Shown here piece by piece: positions 31,497-31,646 of a DNA stretch of 31,646 nucleotides (the first letter of the stretch is position 1; each line of letters begins with the position of its first letter). The position numbers were made by a program, and so were the translations under genes. Origin of the DNA: JAGVSR01 sp964458265 (GTDB lineage Bacteria; Pseudomonadota; Alphaproteobacteria; Rhizobiales; Hyphomicrobiaceae); assembly GCA_964458265.1 (NCBI GenBank), contig CAYWIF010000034.1, forward strand, positions 1 to 31,646, in the 5' to 3' direction. Under the pieces are notes generated by a model. That model was not told the origin of the DNA. It worked only from the letters and a program-made list of their open reading frames with translations, and ran no database searches.

Positions 31497-31646
31497 TCAA
31501 TATTCTTGCGCCAGCATGATGGTCAGCACCCGCCGCGTGACGGCGGGGTTAGCAGGGTCTTCGCTGCCGGAGCGCAAATCGCGGTCGTAGTAGTCCAGTT
31601 TCCAGAACACCCGTTCGCGCTCGTCGGCGCGCACCCTCGGGCGCTC
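31497..31646 (-). CDS. DUF3768 family protein (partial, N-terminus outside window)
   Basis: The last 49 codons are readable: ERVFWKLDYYDRDL, then a GSEDPANPAVTRRVLTIMLAQEY end. This is the conserved C-terminus of DUF3768, a protein of about 100-130 aa frequent on alphaproteobacterial plasmids and ICEs and of unknown function. The gene begins right of the window. It lies directly upstream of the RNQxEMF copy-2 gene. Confidence 0.85.
   Translation of the reverse strand, partial: ERPRVRADERERVFWKLDYYDRDLRSGSEDPANPAVTRRVLTIMLAQEY

Overview
The window looks like part of a conjugative plasmid or integrative conjugative element (ICE) of an alphaproteobacterium, most likely a sphingomonad. The grounds are a Ti/Rhizobiales-type TraA relaxase-helicase, TraC/TraD/TraG proteins of the same lineage, the DUF736 / DUF2958 / ParB-like / ArdC / DUF3768 backbone genes common on sphingomonad mobile elements, high GC, and a large sphingomonad-style TonB-dependent receptor. 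Organism and replicon type are inferred. No integrase, replication initiator or mating-pair-formation gene is visible.

Backbone, left (1-4.4 kb, minus strand): the start of a DUF736 gene, a long ParB-like nuclease/partition-fold protein, a DUF2958 protein, a 65-aa protein coupled to ardC, and the ArdC antirestriction protein. Gene ends here often carry GC-rich perfect hairpins without a T-tract.

Defence-type island (about 5.0-14.2 kb): a plus-strand cluster of a putative HTH protein, an 826-aa N6-adenine methyltransferase and a PIN-domain protein converges on a minus-strand MmeI-like restriction-modification enzyme and an AbiEi-Fic fusion. A winged-helix remnant lies between the last two. 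The island's right side carries the 3' half of a tRNA-Leu gene (anticodon loop to CCA) followed by AT-rich DNA with short direct repeats, as expected of an attachment site.

Transfer module (14.3-19.6 kb): a hypothetical protein and traA (minus) diverge from traC-like, traD-like and traG (plus). The traA-traC gap holds an inverted repeat plus nic-like sequence resembling the Ti/RSF1010-type oriT.

Metabolic cargo (19.8-29.3 kb, all minus strand): an OmpR-type response regulator, TctE-like sensor kinase, solute-binding lipoprotein, CitMHS-family citrate/proton symporter, TonB-dependent receptor, isocitrate/isopropylmalate-type dehydrogenase and cupin. This reads as a sense, import and oxidise unit for citrate or a related carboxylate. 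TGACAG direct repeats with an 11-bp period precede both the symporter and the receptor genes and are candidate binding sites for the response regulator.

Backbone, right (29.3-31.6 kb, minus): a TraD-like fragment, SSB, a vapBC pair with a clear promoter/operator, a second small protein of the same family as the one beside ardC, and the end of a DUF3768 gene.
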